Under the pieces are notes generated by a model. The model had not been told where the DNA came from, did no database searches, and worked only from the letters and a program-made list of their open reading frames with translations. From assembly GCA_011009095.1 (NCBI GenBank), contig VTPC01001805.1, positions 24,705-88,704 of the forward strand: a stretch of 64,000 nt of DNA. The letters are read 5' to 3'. Of the stretch, positions 1-11,850 are shown piece by piece (the first letter of the stretch is position 1; every line of letters starts with the position of its first letter). This stretch comes from Ignelater luminosus. Its lineage: Eukaryota; Arthropoda; Insecta; Coleoptera; Elateridae. A program made the translations under genes and the position numbers.

Positions 1-2499
1 GCTGGAAGCACACAAGACTTGAAACTAGGTGGTATTAAAGATTGTATACTCGCTAGAAGTATATTATACAACGTGAAAAGATCGTTGATGGATGTCTAAA
101 TTTAGACCTAGTTTTCAGGAGGTAGCCTTGGATCAGCGTACAAACCTGCACAATTTTGTTTTTGCATCTATTGGAAAAATGTTATGTAAGTCCAAGTACC
201 GATTGTACCAACAATTTGATTCCCATCAAAATTGATTGGAGATCAAAAAATCATATTCTACTTATGGGCTTTTGGTCATCAATCAGTTTGGATGGTAATC
301 AAATTGTTGGTGCAATCGACACTTCGACTTATATAACGTTTTCCCAATAGATGGAAATCTAGATTGCAATCAAACCAAAACACAAAATCTATATTCTTAC
401 TCTTAAACTTATTACTTACCAGTTTGGTATTTTTGGGATTGTCCGAGCTCTTCGGTTTGGTTACCCTACATTAGAGAACAGCGGATGATAAGTATTTCCC
501 GGTATTTCCCTTAATATAGTTATTACTCGCGCGTTTTCCTTACTACCTTATTAATCATTCGCAGAGTTTCCAAAAACATTCAAATGTTTAGCCCTCTTAA
601 TACTACAGAACAATGTTTTTTGTTTGCAGAGCGCAGTTAATTGCTGTTTAACACAAAACTTTACTATCTCAAGGAAGACTCAAAAGATCAAAATTGTCTT
701 ATCATCTTTGAAGTAGTAGTTGACCTCTTGCAATAGGAATTGAGATTATGCCGACCCACGTTTTCAGACAGATTTGGATTTTGAATTTTTTATTCTGGTC
801 ATAGCTGAATCCAGCTGTAGTTGGGTTTGACTATTAATCGCTAAACCGCGCAAGCTTACACGAAAGAAACTTATTTATTGGACATTGCTAAGTAAGGTGT
901 TGATAAGCCCTGGAACTGACAGATAAATTTTGAGACTCCTAAAATAATCGCACAAAACACTGCCAGAGGATAATAAACTGCAGTTACTTCATAGGACAAA
1001 TCACCATTCAGGAGCTTTTGAATAAGCCACTCGTAGGCAGTGCATTTGTCTGAGTTGAGAATCTTGCTGACAAACGCATAAGAGAGAATCTAGGATGGAT
1101 CTTCCTAGGAAAAAATACTGAAACCTTGGGAGAATTTTGAAAGTGGCTATGAGTTTTCTTGATTTGATATTAGGAATTTATCTATTATACTATGCCAGAA
1201 ACTTTTAGAAAGGCGATGGAACTATAAAACTTTCTTTATGGTTTTTGTTGGAGGCTTCATTTCAACAAACGGGAACTAGATACATTCGTGGGTCTCTTCT
1301 TGATTTCGTTCTTTATGCAACATCTTTCAAAGCAACCTATGGGACGTCTACGTGATTTCTTTTACTATTATTATTGAATTTAGCATATTATGTTGCAAAA
1401 AATTTATAAATGCTTGGTAAAACTGGATCAGAAGGTAAGATCACGTGTAGTATTCTTGTAAACTACCAACTGGTTGATTTTGTAATTCCTCTATTTCTAT
1501 ACATTTATTTTTCTATGAGTTTTTTTCTGCAACTTTTAATTTTTCTTTTGGAGGTCTCTATTTTAGTTCAGATTTGTTTTCCTGTATTTTTAGATGTTAT
1601 ACCACTTAAGAATAATTTTTGTCGCGTTCTGCAGAATCATTAAAGGCGGCATTGGCAGGGAGTTGTCGTTTTAGGTATTAATATTTATTCTTCAACCAGT
1701 CAGGGAATAATTCTGAGGTATTTCAAAGTGCATCCGCAGGTCGTAATACGTCTGGTGTCTATAATACCTAACATAAAACATACAAGTTGGCTCGCGGTCC
1801 CCGATAGCTTTTATATTATATTGAATTTGAAGTGTTCAGAGAATTATGAGTGAGGAGTATCTAACTGACCAAGTGTATGAATGGAAAAAGGAGTTTTGCA
1901 TCTTTTGCGCAAATACAAATTAAAAAGCGAAAAGACAAGTCAATGTTAAGAAAAAAATAGTTCTTGTTGAAGTGATCCCATTGATGCAGACTTTTCTGCA
2001 AGGCTGAGTTGGTAGGCTGTGGTGCAATCTAAAATAAAAAAAAGGAAGAACAGCAACGAAATGTAAAAAGGTAATTGTTAATTTTACTGAGGAGGATGTA
2101 ATATGTGATCGTTTATTTTTTAAGATATTGTTTAGAAGAATGGGGCAAGGGTATTTTATCTTTTGCTTCAGGATTTAGTCCAGTAAGACTTTGAGAATTC
2201 TGGAAATATCAAATGAAACTGTCTCTGTGTTGAATTTTCTGGTGATGATTTCAAGCTAAACATCTGCAGACTTCTCAGGATGGGTCAAAGCAATTCAGAC
2301 GAAATAGACGCTTTTTGTTTTTGACGAAGCTTGAGTTTAAAGCCGGGAATCAGAAAACAAAAGTTGCTGAACAAAGCCAGTGTAAACGTTTTTGATCGTG
2401 TGGATGAGGGTCTAGGGGTGGATTTTAAAAACGATTGTGGTATGAAACTTGATGGTGCCCAACTCCACGTTTCAGTTACATATATAAATGAAGTCTTAT
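1..2499. other. AT-rich non-coding stretch
   Basis: Only short chance reading frames with low-complexity, AT-driven composition are present. I see no motif, terminal repeat or RNA gene. The last ~170 bases hold an open frame (2331-2573) that overlaps, in another frame, the first recognisable endonuclease residues of the downstream retrotransposon. It may be decayed 5' sequence of that element. Confidence 0.5.
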
Positions 2500-2505
2500 G
2501 TTACG

Positions 2506-3279
2506 AACGCGAAAGTCGGCGAAGGCATGGTAGATCGTATAGTAGGAAACTATGGGCTTGGAAACTGAAATGAAAGAGGGCAAAGATTAATTGAATTCGA
2601 TCAACTCAAGAACATTTCGAAAAGACGAATATATCAGTGGACATCACCTAGACACACACAACAAGAAATCGTAAAAAATCAGATCGACTATATCTTAATA
2701 AACAGATATAAAAACTCGATTTTCCCCGTCAAGGCATATCGGGGAGCAGAGGTGAACTCAGATCATAACCACTTTATTGCAAAGTTAAGAATAAAGTTAA
2801 AAAAGATCAAAGCAAAAGTAAGTGATCAAAGGTTGAATATAAGAAGGCTGAAAGAGGAAGCGATTAAAAAAACAGTAAAGAAAGACATTACAAAAAATAT
2901 AAAGACAGCCGTCGAACTCAATAAACAAGAAAAGCGGAAAAATATTAAATCTTCTCTTTTGACTCCAGCTCAAGACAAACTGAAAAACGATAAGCAAACT
3001 CCTAAAAAATTATGGATGACCGATGAGATTCTTGACGTCATGGAAAAAAGAAGACAACAAAAAGGACACAACACTCAAAAATATAGAGAAATCCATTAAG
3101 TCATAAAGAGAAAGATAAGAGAGGCAAAGGCGAGATATATGGAGCAAAATTGCAGAGAAATCGAAGATTTAGCCGCTTGCTATAACAACTTCAATCTCTA
3201 CAAAAAGATCAAGCAAATGACAGGTTTGGGAAGGAAAAGACAGCAAGGCATAATTAAGGATAAAGATGGCAATATAATA
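2506..3279 (+). pseudogene. Non-LTR AP-endonuclease (C-terminal part) and linker
   Basis: Frame 1 reads NAKVGEG at 2506, the end of a GDFNAKVG-type metal-binding motif. It continues through YGLGN, a TGA stop at about 2569, NERGQRLIEF, QIDYILINR and AYRGAEVNSDHNHFIAKL; the SDH motif near 2758-2766 is the catalytic histidine region of this endonuclease fold. The enzyme would nick target DNA to prime reverse transcription. A lysine-rich linker follows to the stop at 3097-3099, and recognisable linker residues (REAKARYMEQNCREIEDL) continue in frame past it. The TGA falls where relatives carry arginine, consistent with CGA to TGA decay (inference). Confidence 0.8.
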
Positions 3280-3281
3280 TA

Positions 3282-3964
3282 GACCTTCCTAGTAAGTTAA
3301 TAAAAAAAATAAGGCAACTTTTTTATGATGCCAGAGCTGAGAGGAACAACATTAATGCAACTGAAATGGCAGACGAACTTGGCATTACCAGCCAAGAAAT
3401 CGAGTTCGTAATTAGAAACACCAAAGTAAACAATGCAGTTCAAATTTCTGTAGAGCTTATTAAATTAATTGAGGGAGATCATATTCAAATACTTACTGAC
3501 TTATTTAATACCACATACAGAACAAGCGTTATACCAGAAGAGTGACTGACATCAACTTTAGTAGTTTTGCCAAAGGGTATAAATGCTAGAGAATGACCCA
3601 AAGATGTAGGGATATGAACGTACTCGTACACCTGTGCATTGATTATGAAAAAAGCCTTCGAGAAAGTACACCATAGGCAGCCTATAACACTCCACAGACA
3701 GGAGTCGAGCCTCGAATCGTAAATATAATTAAAAATTTGTACTGGAATCAAAAAGCGACAGTAAAAAAAGAAAATGAAGAATCCAAAGAAATAGATATTT
3801 GCAGAGGGGTTCGACAAGGATGTATCTTGTGGCCCATGTTATTTAACATATACTCAGAAGAGATATCTCGGCAAGCCTTGGATAATATAACAACTGGAGT
3901 AATAATAAATGGGGAAACGATAAATAACATATGCCGACGATACGCTAATGATGGCTACAAATAG
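3282..3964 (+). pseudogene. Reverse transcriptase domain, inactive
   Basis: The segment 3282-3545 reads as a frame (DLPSKLIKKIRQLFYDAR ... TTYRTSVIPEE) corresponding to the RT fingers up to the IPE(E/D)W motif, with TGA where W is expected. A degraded stretch follows. The frame 3701-3964 contains the palm: NLYWNQKATV, GVRQGCILWPMLFNIYSEEI and then RRYANDGYK. GVRQGC is RT motif B/4. The catalytic YADD box reads Y-A-N-D, losing the first of two metal-binding aspartates, so this copy could not polymerise even if the frame were mended. The motif A region (around 3630-3660, CIDYEKS) is displaced by frameshift. Confidence 0.85.
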
Positions 3965-4680
3965 AAAAGACTTGCAGATGATGCTAAAGCGAATTAATAC
4001 ATATAGTGAAAAAAGCGGCCTGAAAATAAACCTCAAAATGACCAAATACATGGTGATCCGTAAGAGATGAAAACTTATACAAAGGCAACTGATGCTCGAC
4101 AACAAAGCAATTGAAAGAGAGAGCAAGTATCAGTATTTAGGAGCAATAGTAAATGAAGAGAATTATCATACAGCCGAAATAAATAGAAGAAGAGAGATAT
4201 CTCAATCAGCATTTATTAAAATGAAAACTTTTAATAGATAAATCCCTGAGCATTGACCTGAGAGAGAGGATGGTTCGATGCTATATCTTCTCAACGGTGT
4301 TATATGATACGGAAGCCTGGACACGGAAAAAACTAACATAAAGAAAATAGGTGGCTTTAAGCTTTGGCTGTATAGACGCATGCTAAGGATACCCTGGACG
4401 GATCGAGTAACGAACTATACAGTCTTGCAGAAAATGAGAAAAGAAATAGAACTTGTTTATACCATCCAAAAAAGAAAATTAGAATATCTGGGTCACATTA
4501 TGGGAGGTCCACCATACAAAATACTTCGCTTAGTAATACAAGGCAAAATCGAAGGGAAAGAGAGGTAGGAAGGAGAAGAATTTCGTGGCCGAAAAATCTT
4601 CGCGACTGGTTTCGCTGTACTTCAGCGGAGTTGTTTAGGGCTGCTACATCCAAAATCTGAAGAGCTATCATGATTGCCAA
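3951..4680 (+). pseudogene. Non-LTR ORF2 C-terminal region
   Basis: This follows the YADD-like box after a frameshift. It reads DLQMMLKRINTYSEKSGLKINLKMTKYMVI, the conserved stretch after motif D, then ESKYQYLGAIVNEEN (the YLG motif E) near 4120-4160. The open frame 4380-4568 gives RRMLRIPWTDRVTN and RKLEYLGHIMGG, typical of the C-terminal domain of these elements. A basic tail with a frameshift follows (GKIEGK, RRRISW-like, then CTSAELFRAAT-like in another frame). Decay is spread over the whole domain. There is no RNase H and no poly(A); the 3' end near 4700 is approximate. Confidence 0.75.
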
Positions 4681-4705
4681 CCTCCAGTCGGAGACGACAC
4701 GATGA

Positions 4706-7700
4706 GAAGAATGTTACGATCATGACTTAAGGATTCTATTGGACATTCATTTTTGTTTCTTGTGCGTTTGTAGGATTTTAAATTTGCAGTAGCAACTTGA
4801 TTTCTTTTGTTTTACGTCACTATCTTTGAATCACGGCTTTTTTTCTCATATAGTTGCTCTACCTCTCTTTTAATTTCTTTTTGTGTAGTTCAATAATTGT
4901 TCGCGACCACGTCCGTCCAAAATGGTTTTTGTATAAATAATGTTAAAGTTGTAGATACAGATCTAACCATTGTTTTCCGAATTGTTTTATTTGAAGACTT
5001 AAGACAACGAAAATGTTTTCTAAGCCCAATATTTTTGCTGCATTGTTTGAATTCGAGAAATTCAATCTTCAAGCCGTAGGGCATAATCAAATGCCAACTT
5101 AAAAAGGACATGTAATGAAAAGTTTGCAGAGTACTACCCTATAAATTTAACGATTGTGTGACATTATTATAATAAATTGAGTACATGTAATAAACTTTGT
5201 CTAAAGCGTTCAACAAAGATATTTATCCATACGTAAACTAATCAGCTCATTGAGCTCAATGAATATCAATATCATATAAAATTTATTAATTTATATTTAA
5301 TTATCCGTTATCAGAAGTAATATAATACTAATAATACAAACCGTAAATAAAAGTAACCAACCGTTATAATAAACTCTCCTCCATTTATTCAATCTGTTCA
5401 GATGAAAATAGCAAATATGGATGCCATTGCCATAAATATTTCGTTCGTGCATAGGTTATAATAATGAATGAAACGTTAGCAAGTGTTTGCATAAAATTCT
5501 ACGCATCCTTTTCCAAAAATACAAAGTTACTTTATTATACAAGTTCATTGAAACTGAAGTTTACCACACATAAAATTCATGTTTACTGATATTATAAAAG
5601 CTTCGAATTCTTTTCTTAAAATTGCTGGTTGTGTGTATTAGTAAATATGTTGCAAAGTATTCTAAGCATTTCTTGTTTTTCTAGTTTTATTCAACATTTA
5701 CGACTCTCGATTTATAAGCGCACATATATAATTATTGTTTTTCATTGTTAGGTTGCATCGAGCTTTTTGTTTTATGCACTGAAACAAAAGCAATTGCCTT
5801 TATTAGAAAATTATCCCTAACAATTTAATTGTATAAAATTACAAACAGCTAGTCTATTTCTGTGCAAAATTATCCATTTGTCTTGGTAATAAAACCTTTA
5901 AACAATGTAGTTTATGCGAGTTCAATGAAGAGTTTACCACGGCAAAATATTGCAAGTTTCTGGCGCCTTCAATTAATTATTAATGATGACACGACGTTAA
6001 AGTTTATTAATTGATCGTTAAAATAACGACAAATGGTTTTTAAAAGGTAAAAAATGCACTTCATCTTGATTTATACAACACTAAAGAGAGGATTTGTAAT
6101 GCGCAATTTCGATGCCACACAACGTCAGATATAAATAATTGGTAAATTGCGAGTGCGAGATGCATAACAGATCCGATGCATAATTTTCAGACTTTTGACA
6201 AACACTTTCAAAGTGTCTGACGTTTTGCATTTATCAATATTTTTGTAGGCATTCCTGCGATATTTATAGCTTTTGATTGAACGATCCTCTTTGGTCTGTT
6301 TATTTTTTTCTGATGTTTTATGAAAATAAACAAGTCATAAAACATAATGGATTAGAATGAATCAAGCGAGATGCACCTTTATATGTTTTCGAATTTAAGT
6401 GCGCATTCCGATAGAATTTCTTATGCATCCTACTGCTGCTGCTATCGCTATAATAGTGCAAAAAAAGTAGAGTATTTAACATTTTGAAACCTGGATTATG
6501 TACAGAATGCGGAATTTGCTCCTTGGCAAAACTAATCACAAGCTGCTTGCATTAACTAAACACGAACTGAATTAACAAATCCTGTTTATAATAAAATAAT
6601 TTTGTATAATAAGGTAAAGGCGGACGTGTTTTATTCGTCGTGCAAGTTAAACGGTGATCGGGTGAAAATGGGAATGGTAAATTAATTGAAATGGCGGTAG
6701 CGCGACGGGACGGTCTTTTTTGATGAAGACGATAAAGTAATTAAGAGTTAGTAATTTGCCACTCTGTTTTTTCCTCTTTTATTTTCAGTGAGATTTATGG
6801 GGTCGTCTCTATTGGCACTTCTTGTTAATGAACTGTAATTGTATCACTTTCTGGGAAGTAAAATAACCGCTTCAATTTGAAAACAAAGTGCATATAATGT
6901 CAACATTTTTTTGCACGAGGGTCGTTTGTGAGAAAAATGTAATGCCATGTCCTATTTCTTACTTGAATACAAAATTACATCATCAATATTTTCAGTAACA
7001 CACCCAGGGAAATATTAGAAAAATACTATAGATAAGATTAAAACTCTTTATAAATGAGCTAATTGTGAAACATAAAAAGAATTAACAGATTCTAAATTAA
7101 GCATCCGACAAATACTTGAAAGTAAGTAAAAGTGGTTTAACTTGGAGAAAATTGAAAGTAACAATTTGCAGTTTTTATAATGAAAAGTCTTGAATTTGCT
7201 TTGTTTCGTGTAAGCCTTGGAATAGATCTCGGTGCCGTGTACTAAGAAGCTGATTCAATTTCTAAAGAAAAAGAAACAGTAATGTGTAATAAATTAATTT
7301 TGAATCTTGCTTTAGATTGCTCCATTTTGATACTAAACTCCGCTATAGTCATATAAAAGAATGCAACGGTAATAGCATCATTTCCATTACCTACCTTTTC
7401 CAGCTAGGTTGCCGATTGCATAGAAAACATTTTTTGTAAACACGTATTATCATAGAAAGACAGCTATATACCACCTCTTGCTGCTGTACTACTATTACAT
7501 ACAATTGATGATAAACTACATTAAAAAAATCGAAGTTTTTAAATGTAGACTGTCTTCACTTAACTCGATCATTTTCCATACACACGTTCATATCGGAATC
7601 AACTTTTAAGAATATAATTAATGTTTTCACGATTCTTAAGAAATCTTGCAAGGTACCAATAGATCCTACAGCATCTCTTTCCCATTTTGGACTGTGAAAT

Positions 7701-8121
7701 TCGGCTGCATGCTTTTATTATCCCTTTACAATAACGGGCAAGGAATTAAGATATATTCTGTCTCTTTTCAACATCACACTCTTCTAAACCCAAAAGTTGT
7801 TTATGCTGAAACAAATAATTAATAAAAATAACCATTAAAGGATTTCTGATGAGGCCCTGATCAGTAGTGGTTCTATTAAGAAACTAGAAAAACTCCCTGT
7901 TTCACAGCTCAGCACTATAGGGACCACCACCGCTGAGATTTAATTTTTTTTTATATAACGAGTGTATATCACTTTTAGTTCAGAAAACTAAAATTAAAAA
8001 TTTTCTAGTGAGTGGCGTAACTTGAGATTTTGAGCTTGAGAACAAACTTTTAAAAGCGCTTCACTGGCTGTTGTATTTACAATATAAGGGCATGGTTATT
8101 TGCTTAGATCTTAGAACATAT
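4706..8121. other. AT-rich non-coding stretch
   Basis: No supported gene. Short frames at 4890-5111 and 6318-6539 have no recognisable motif. The stretch around 6610-6730 is less AT-rich than its surroundings but has no readable feature; it could be conserved non-coding DNA, which a cross-species alignment would show. Confidence 0.45.
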
Positions 8122-8260
8122 ACACGGTGTAGAAAAAGTAAGGCACAAATTCATTTATGACGTTATTTTTAATTGTTCGGAAGAATGCTCGAACACGTCG
8201 ATTTTATTTATTTATTACCAATATTTGAAGCAAAAATTTTTGTTTCAAATTTCAAGATGG

Positions 8261-8340
8261 CGTGAGGACGCCATTTTGTAAAAAACATAAATACAAAGGA
8301 TACTTCTGCAATAGCTCATTTTGAAGCTCTCGCTGATATA
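8261..8340 (+). repeat. Left inverted repeat of the Tc1-like element
   Basis: It begins CGTGAGGACGCCATTTTGTA and ends AGCTCTCGCTGATATA. It pairs with 11767-11850 on the other strand. The outer flank forms a small palindrome (ATGGCGT, gagg, ACGCCAT) at about 8257-8274, part of a longer terminal region starting near 8122. Confidence 0.85.
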
Positions 8341-8347
8341 GGGTAGA

Positions 8348-10500
8348 CAGGGCGAATAGAATCAAAATAAGAAATCAAAGACTAATGCATTACTTCGTCT
8401 CTCCCTCTCCGCGTCTGTTGCTATTGGCGTTGTTTTATTTTTGCTCGTACTTTAGTGTCGGCAAGATTTGCCAGTAAGGCAGACGTAAAGGCACAGCAAT
8501 TTTCACGCCAAATGTAAGGTACGTAATCACGATTTGTTATTATTTTATAGCAGAATTTTGTTTAGTTGTTACAGTTTTATGTTATTGATATGTAGGCATG
8601 AGAACTATTTTGAAAATCATTAGCTTTTTATTATCAGTGAATCCGTTATTTAAATAAAAACATGATTTTAACAACCTTTGATGTGAGGCGAATAAGATCA
8701 TGTCTTTCGGGGTGAATTGGATCAGTACCAAAAATGTCTATGACTCACATGAAATTTGTTTTTTATTGCTTTAGATGGTTCGGACGTACGTAATAAAAAC
8801 TAAGCAGGGTCAGTGGACTCAAGAAAATATGAGAATAGCCGCAGAACAAGTTCTGGCCAAACAAGTGACTATACGTAAGGCAGCTGAAATTTACAATGTG
8901 CCGTATACTAGTTTGCAAAGAAGAGTCACTTTTTCCAGGAGTGTTGTAAAGAACCGAGGAGGACAGCAAACGATGGACACGGACACTGAAATGAAGTTGG
9001 CGAATCGGTTAGCATATTTAGCAGGACGTGGTTTTGGAATCAATCCAAAAGCTGTTCGAAAGTACACTTTTGAATTTGTAGAACATAAAATATAAATTTA
9101 ACGAAAAATTTGGGATGGCCGGGGAGGATTGGTTCCATCGTTTCATGAAAAACCAGCATTTGAGTATTCGCAAGTCAGAAGGTTTGTTTAGGGCAAGAAT
9201 AAATGGCATGAAAAAAGGGAAAAGTTACAGAATCTTATAAAAATTTAGAAAAGGTGATGGAAGAGAATGACTTGAGAGGAAAACCTGGATGTGTACACAA
9301 TGTAGACGACACTGGAATGCCACTTAATAACCAACCACCTAATATTATTGCAAAGAAAGGATCGACGGATGTTGTCAGTATGACTAGTGTAGAACGAGGT
9401 CAAAACGTGACTGTTTTAGCCTGTATGAATGCTGCAGGACAGTTCATACCATCGTTCGTTCTTTTTAAAGGCGTGCGCAAACGACACGATTTTAAGATAG
9501 GGATGCCTTCTGGTACTGAAGTAGCTATTACTGAAAAGGGTTGGGTCACCGAAGAAGCATTTAAGTTATGGCTGCAACATTTCAATCGATACCGGACGAA
9601 AGAAAAGGTAATTTTAATTTTGGATGGTCAGTGGTGGATTTGTCTTTCGAAATTGAACTTGTCCTGCTGTTTCCACATACCTCACATGCTCTGCAACCAC
9701 TCGATGTGTTTTTTAAACCCCTGAAAGCCTTTTACCACCAGCAGACAACATCATGGCAACATTCACACACTAATATGGGAATAACAAAAGTTGCTTTTGG
9801 AGGACTGTTCAAACAGGCTTGGAATCAGGCTGCTACAGTTGGGAATGCAACCAAAAGGTTTGAAGAAACTGGAATATTTCCGCTGAATGCCAATGCATAC
9901 CAAACCACAATTTCATTGGGGATACTCTGTATCAAGAACCATATACCACTCATCAGCGCGTTGAGGATACAGTCACCTACGTGTTCAAAACAGTTGGCAA
10001 ATGAGTGATCTGACAGTATTGATGTTAAAAACGTAATAAAAGAAATTGTTCCCTCTCCGTTAAAGGGCCCAACTGTAACTAAAAAACCTCGAACGTTGAC
10101 AAAGCCGATCTTGCGTTTGACATCACCTCAAAGTAAGAACAATCTTTTTATGAAAGAGATAAAGAAAAAACGTAAAGAAGAAAAAAATTCTGAAGTGAAA
10201 GAAAAAAGGAAGAAGATTATTAAAAAGAATAAAGCCACGCCTGGAATTAAAGGAAAGGGTAGTGCCTCGTCCAGAGAATGAAACTGTATTTTTTGTTCAG
10301 AAAAGTTTGTGCACCCACCAAATGAAGACTGGATTGAATGCAACGCATGTGAAGAATGGTGCCATGAAAGCTGCGCTGATAAAAGATTACCAAAGGACCA
10401 TACACTTGTGATTTATGTGGAAACCAGTAAAATAATTAATACATAATTGTTAGATCCGATTGGCCCCGAGATGTGAGACGATTCGGATATTTCTTGATTA
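8348..10500 (+). mobile_element. Pogo-like DNA transposon, nested
   Basis: It encodes a psq-type helix-turn-helix plus DDE_1 transposase on plus, lodged inside the Tc1-like element. The left boundary is placed after the left inverted repeat, at CAGGGCGAATAG (pogo-family termini commonly start with CAG; inference). A degenerate ~14-base motif, GGCGAAT..GATC, occurs at 8350-8363, 8686-8699 and 8710-8723, and inverted at 10453-10467 (GATCCGATTGGCCCC). A related direct copy lies at 10469-10486 (GATGTGAGACGATTCGGA, compare 8679-8693). These may be subterminal transposase-binding repeats. A clean TA duplication and matching ends were not found, so both ends are approximate. Confidence 0.75.
8775..10430 (+). 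pseudogene. Pogo-like DDE_1 transposase with C-terminal PHD-like finger
   Basis: The ATG at 8775 opens a 106-residue frame with a psq/CENP-B-like helix-turn-helix (QGQWTQENMRIAAEQV, then RKAAEIYNVPYTSLQRRV), the DNA-binding domain. After frameshifts near 9090 and 9220 the catalytic domain follows: NVDDTGMPLN (first Asp), VILILDG (second Asp, ~9606-9626) and, after another shift, HTSHALQPLDVFFKPLK (third Asp, ~9675-9725). The triad is still visible. A lysine-rich segment follows (10096-10278). After a TGA comes a finger, CIFC...WIECNACEEWCHESC, with a final CDLCGNQ-stop in a shifted frame. Such C-terminal fingers occur in insect pogo-like proteins as I recall. At least four frame breaks make it non-functional. 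Confidence 0.88.
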
Positions 10501-10517
10501 GAAATACAAAACACTTT

Positions 10518-11564
10518 CTATCCTAAATGTTCGAAATGGCACCCTTGCACTACCTGGCATAATCCTAGTCGATTGTAAAATTCTTCTCTAACTGCATTTA
10601 GTGTATCAGCCATAATCAAAGCTATTTTCTCCTTATTCTTTGTTTTAAATGCTCTGCACTCTGAGGCTGAGTTGCGTAAACCGTGGTTTGCAAATGACCC
10701 CACAGAAAACAATCTAGAGGATTCTACTGCACCTCGTCGACCTATCCATCTTCCTGGGTACACCTGATTGAAAAAGTTCCTAACTTCCACAGCAAAATGA
10801 GCAGGTGCGCTGTCTTGTTGAAGCAAAATTTCATTATTGGGGATGTATGGGTCTTCTCGATTTGGGTATAAACGGCTAGGGCTGGTACTAAGTCGTTTTG
10901 CAGAAAATTTAGGCAACGCTGTCCAGTGAAGGTACCGTTAAAGAAATAAGGCCCCAGAATGCAGTTGTTGATGGTTCACTTTTTGCGGGTATTGAGTATG
11001 GGATTCTCGCATCCAATGGGGGTTTTCATCTGACCAGTATCTGCAATTCTGACGATTAACATTGTCATTCAAACAAAGCGTGGCCTCGTTAGAAAACAGC
11101 ACATTTTGTAGAAAAACAGGGCTAGCATCACACATTGCCTGCATCTGTTCACAGAATTCTGTTCGGCGATCAGAATCGTCCTTGGATAATTCTTGAAGTA
11201 GTTGAATTTTATACGGATGTAATTTCATTAATTTAAAAACATCGAAGACCGTACCGTGTGAAATATCCTGTGCCATGGCGACCTGTCTGGTTGAAGCATG
11301 CGGGTTTTCTTGTACTTCCAACATAACATTTAATATTTTTTCTTCTGTTCTCACTTTTGGACGGTCACTCTTTGGTAAATCCTTCACATGTCCTGTTTCT
11401 CGAAATTTAGTTTCGATTCGACTGACGGTAAACCGACTTATTGGAGTTCGATTTTGGTATTTGCTATTAGATAAGTCACATGCTTCTTGTTGCGTTCGAG
11501 TTTTATCACCACAACCAAACATTATGAGTATTTCGATTCTTTCTGTTTCGATTAGCTCCATCAT
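10518..11564 (-). pseudogene. Tc1/mariner-superfamily transposase, frameshifted
   Basis: The ATG at 11564 opens 208 residues: an N-terminal helix-turn-helix region (TPISRFTVSRIETKFRETG, then ASTRQVAMAQDISHGTV) and the start of the catalytic core. VLFSNEATLCLN is the first catalytic motif but has Asn where relatives have Asp (FSDEA). NRQNCRYWSDENPHWMRE follows. A frameshift near 10955 moves GPYFFNGTFTGQRCLNFLQN to another frame, and a further shift near 10855 leads to ILLQQDSAPAHF (second Asp). The third motif appears only in a third frame as NPLDCFLWGHLQ, with about eight preceding residues lost. The end (LNAVREEFYNRLGLC) matches the family. Clearly dead. Confidence 0.87.
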
Positions 11565-11766
11565 GAAAAACGTCGATTAATTCGAAAGTTTGCAGCTAAT
11601 TATAGTTGACAGTTCTAATAACAAGTGAATGTGAAGTCATTCATCTTCAATTATTCTCGAATAGTAATAACATGGCCTGCTACGGCCGTGAAAAATAACA
11701 AAAATAACTTTGACAGATCGTTGTTTTGTTTTGGGGAGTTGCAATTTCCTGAAACTTGGACATTAC

Positions 11767-11850
11767 ACGTATATCAGTGAGAGCTTCAAAATGAGCTATT
11801 AGACAAGTACCCTTTGTATTTAAATTTTTTTACAAAATGGCGTCCTCACG
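11767..11850 (-). repeat. Right inverted repeat of the Tc1-like element
   Basis: Read on minus it starts CGTGAGGACGCCATTTTGTA at 11850 and ends with TCACTGATATACG, matching 8261-8340 with scattered substitutions and a one-base length difference. Similarity stops at 11850, so the outermost part of this end has been lost or replaced. Confidence 0.85.

Larger units (their letters stand above)
2500..4705 (+). mobile_element. RTE-like non-LTR retrotransposon fossil
   Basis: Domains run in non-LTR order: C-terminal half of an AP-type endonuclease (2506-2790), basic linker, reverse transcriptase (3282-3964) and a C-terminal domain ending near 4680. The reading frame is broken by several stops and frameshifts, so it is dead. 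The 5' half of the endonuclease is absent or unreadable, as expected for 5' truncation. No RNase H is seen. The C-terminal motifs (LEYLGHIM, then a basic GRR-like stretch) match the protein often annotated in insects as endonuclease-reverse transcriptase of the RTE type. The clade call is from memory of such proteins; RTE is likely, a neighbouring clade possible. Confidence 0.85.
8122..11850 (-). mobile_element. Tc1/mariner-superfamily transposon, interrupted
   Basis: The bounds are inferred from inverted repeats: 8261-8340 on the left matches the reverse complement of 11767-11850 on the right at roughly 85-90 percent. The left side continues outward to a CACGGTGTAGAAAAAGT end preceded by TA at 8120-8121. 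The right copy stops matching just after 11850, so the outer right end seems to be missing. The transposase (10518-11564, minus) lies against the right repeat. A pogo-like element on the opposite strand sits between the transposase stop and the left repeat, which explains the 3.7-kb size of an element that should be about 1.5-1.7 kb. Confidence 0.75.
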
